Made by a program: the position numbers and the translations under genes. Under the pieces are notes generated by a model. The model saw nothing but the letters and a program-made list of their open reading frames with translations. It was not told the DNA's origin and did not search any database. Shown here piece by piece: positions 62,863-64,000 of a stretch of DNA of 64,000 nucleotides. The stretch is from assembly GCF_026210795.1 (NCBI RefSeq), contig NC_089435.1, positions 1,116,001 through 1,180,000 of the forward strand. Direction: 5' to 3'. This DNA is from Rhizophagus irregularis (taxonomy: Eukaryota > Glomeromycota > Glomeromycetes > Glomerales > Glomeraceae). Numbering within the stretch: the first letter of the stretch is position 1; the number at the start of each line of letters is the position of its first letter.

Positions 62863-63022
62863 TTTCTGTGATTCGGGTTAACGATTAGCGTAATTTAAGT
62901 TTAACATGATTTATAATATTTTAATATTTTAATCAATCAATTTAAATTTATTAGTCAACGCTTATATTTCCTTATAAGATGAATAGAATTATTTTTGGTA
63001 TAATAGGTTTTTGAGTAACATC

Positions 63023-63485
63023 TAAGGGCGGATGATCATGGTTCAGTGAACTGCGGTTTGAACTGAGTCAACTCGTTTCATGGTTCAGTTCGCTAAACAC
63101 AGTTGACTCAGTTTGAAATGAACTGAACCGACTGAACCAAACCGAACCGAACCATATGAACTGAACTAGATTTAGTTATAAAATAAATTTATTTTTTTAT
63201 TATTATTTAACTTTTACAAAATTTTTTATTTGTTTAGTTCTCAATATGTAATAATAGTGTAAATTTAATAGATTTAATAAATAAAAGTCATATGAAAACC
63301 ATATAAAATACTATTCAATTACAGTATATTGTTTAATTATATGATTGAATAATCAAGCAATAACAAAACTTTTGAACTGAATTGTTTGGTTTAGACCAAA
63401 TGGACCGGTTCAGTTCGGTTCGAACCTTTGAACTGAACCATGGTTCAGTTCGCTCAAGGCATGAACTGAACCGTGACCATCCCTA
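63023..63485. mobile_element. GGTTCAGTT-rich inverted-repeat element
   Basis: Left TAAGGGCGGATGATCATGGT and, inverted, right TAGGGATGGTCACGGTTCAG, each followed by clusters of GAACTGAACC. hAT-like in its ends, but no 8-bp duplication is visible (GTAACATC versus CTATAGGA). 463 bp, AT-rich non-coding interior. Confidence 0.65.
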
Positions 63486-63855
63486 CTATAGGATTACGTG
63501 ATATCCCCTTTTATAAAGTATCTCTTATAACTGAGAAATCCCAAAATATTCTATTATATCATTTAGGGAATTGTATGTTTATTATTATTACAGTATGACA
63601 AAAATTAAGAATCAGATGAAAATATTTTTTGTTAGGATATTTACCGAGAGACAGCAAAAAATGCACTTGTCAAATAATCTCGACGCCTCATACATCAATA
63701 CATGATTGAGCAGTCGTTATTATACTATGCATGCAGAAAAATATCAGGAACATGTGCGTTGTGGTGGTTCATGGTATTAAATTAATAAAATCATATTATG
63801 TTAGATGATGCTAAAAGAACTCCAAGACACTTTTTTAGCTACACTATTATAATGA
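63486..63855. other. Non-coding stretch
   Basis: No gene recognised. Confidence 0.4.
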
Positions 63856-63996
63856 TTAACCACGGACAAAAGTACCAAAGGATGCAAAGGTGCAATATAT
63901 ACAGTATTAGCAAAAAGGAAAGAAGTTGAAAAAGTTAAAGAAATTACTGAAGACGAAGTAGTGGATTTGATTAGGAAGTTCAGGCGGGGGAGATAG
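63856..63996 (+). other. Short coding-like tail at the window edge
   Basis: A 46-codon frame without ATG, charged and helical (KRKEVEKVKEITEDEVVDLI then RKFRRGR, stop). Higher GC than its surroundings. It could be the last exon of a gene or a remnant. Not recognised. Confidence 0.3.
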
Positions 63997-64000
63997 GAAT

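Noticed and set aside
1-64000. tRNA and rRNA genes
   Set aside because: No tRNA box B (GTTCRANNC in a cloverleaf context) or rRNA core sequence was found by eye; a tRNAscan/Infernal run would be decisive.

Overview
The window looks like nuclear DNA of an arbuscular mycorrhizal fungus, most likely Rhizophagus or a close relative (Glomeromycotina). This rests on extreme AT richness, short GT-AG introns of about 70-80 nt, a Sel1-repeat protein kinase and BTB/BACK/TLDc genes (families known to be hugely expanded there), and dense transposon debris. This is recognition from sequence; no search was run. I saw no tRNA, rRNA or CRISPR.

Layout. 1-4600: repeat debris and a broken TLDc gene. 4603-9243: a complete 4.6 kb Tc1/mariner-superfamily element with identical terminal inverted repeats and a TA duplication. 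It carries a DDE transposase with one internal TGA and, on the opposite strand, two overlapping unknown genes. 10.2-15.1 kb: a kinase fragment and an intact 1160-residue protein with 19 Sel1 repeats and a C-terminal kinase. 15.4-24.4 kb: gene-poor, with Helitron termini, MITEs and tandem repeats. 24.6-27.6 kb: an intact BTB-BACK-TLDc gene with a hydrophobic tail, divergent from a broken BTB-BACK gene. 28-36.3 kb: pseudogenes, two groups of spliced-looking micro-exons in opposite orientations, and a Helitron end. 36.3-39.4 kb: a long fold-back element broken by a MITE, then an intact 165-residue unknown gene and its decayed paralogue. 40-47 kb: nested Helitron pieces, MITEs and T-rich DNA. 47.4-57.3 kb: a Tc1-like non-autonomous element, a full-length 8 kb LINE with 16-bp target duplications and poly(A), and two hairpin MITEs. 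57.7-58.4 kb: an intact cysteine-rich secreted protein. 58.7-64 kb: a frameshifted pseudogene, a 1.5 kb element with 3-bp target duplication, and further inverted-repeat elements.

Only a few host genes look intact: the Sel1-kinase (signalling scaffold plus kinase), the BTB-TLDc protein (possible ubiquitin adaptor or stress protein, perhaps membrane-anchored), the 165-residue unknown and the secreted protein. The rest is a record of mobile-element activity. The best candidates for something undescribed are the mariner-type element with two accessory proteins, the CCCTATA-ended hairpin elements (one with a matching empty site in this window) and the micro-exon loci.
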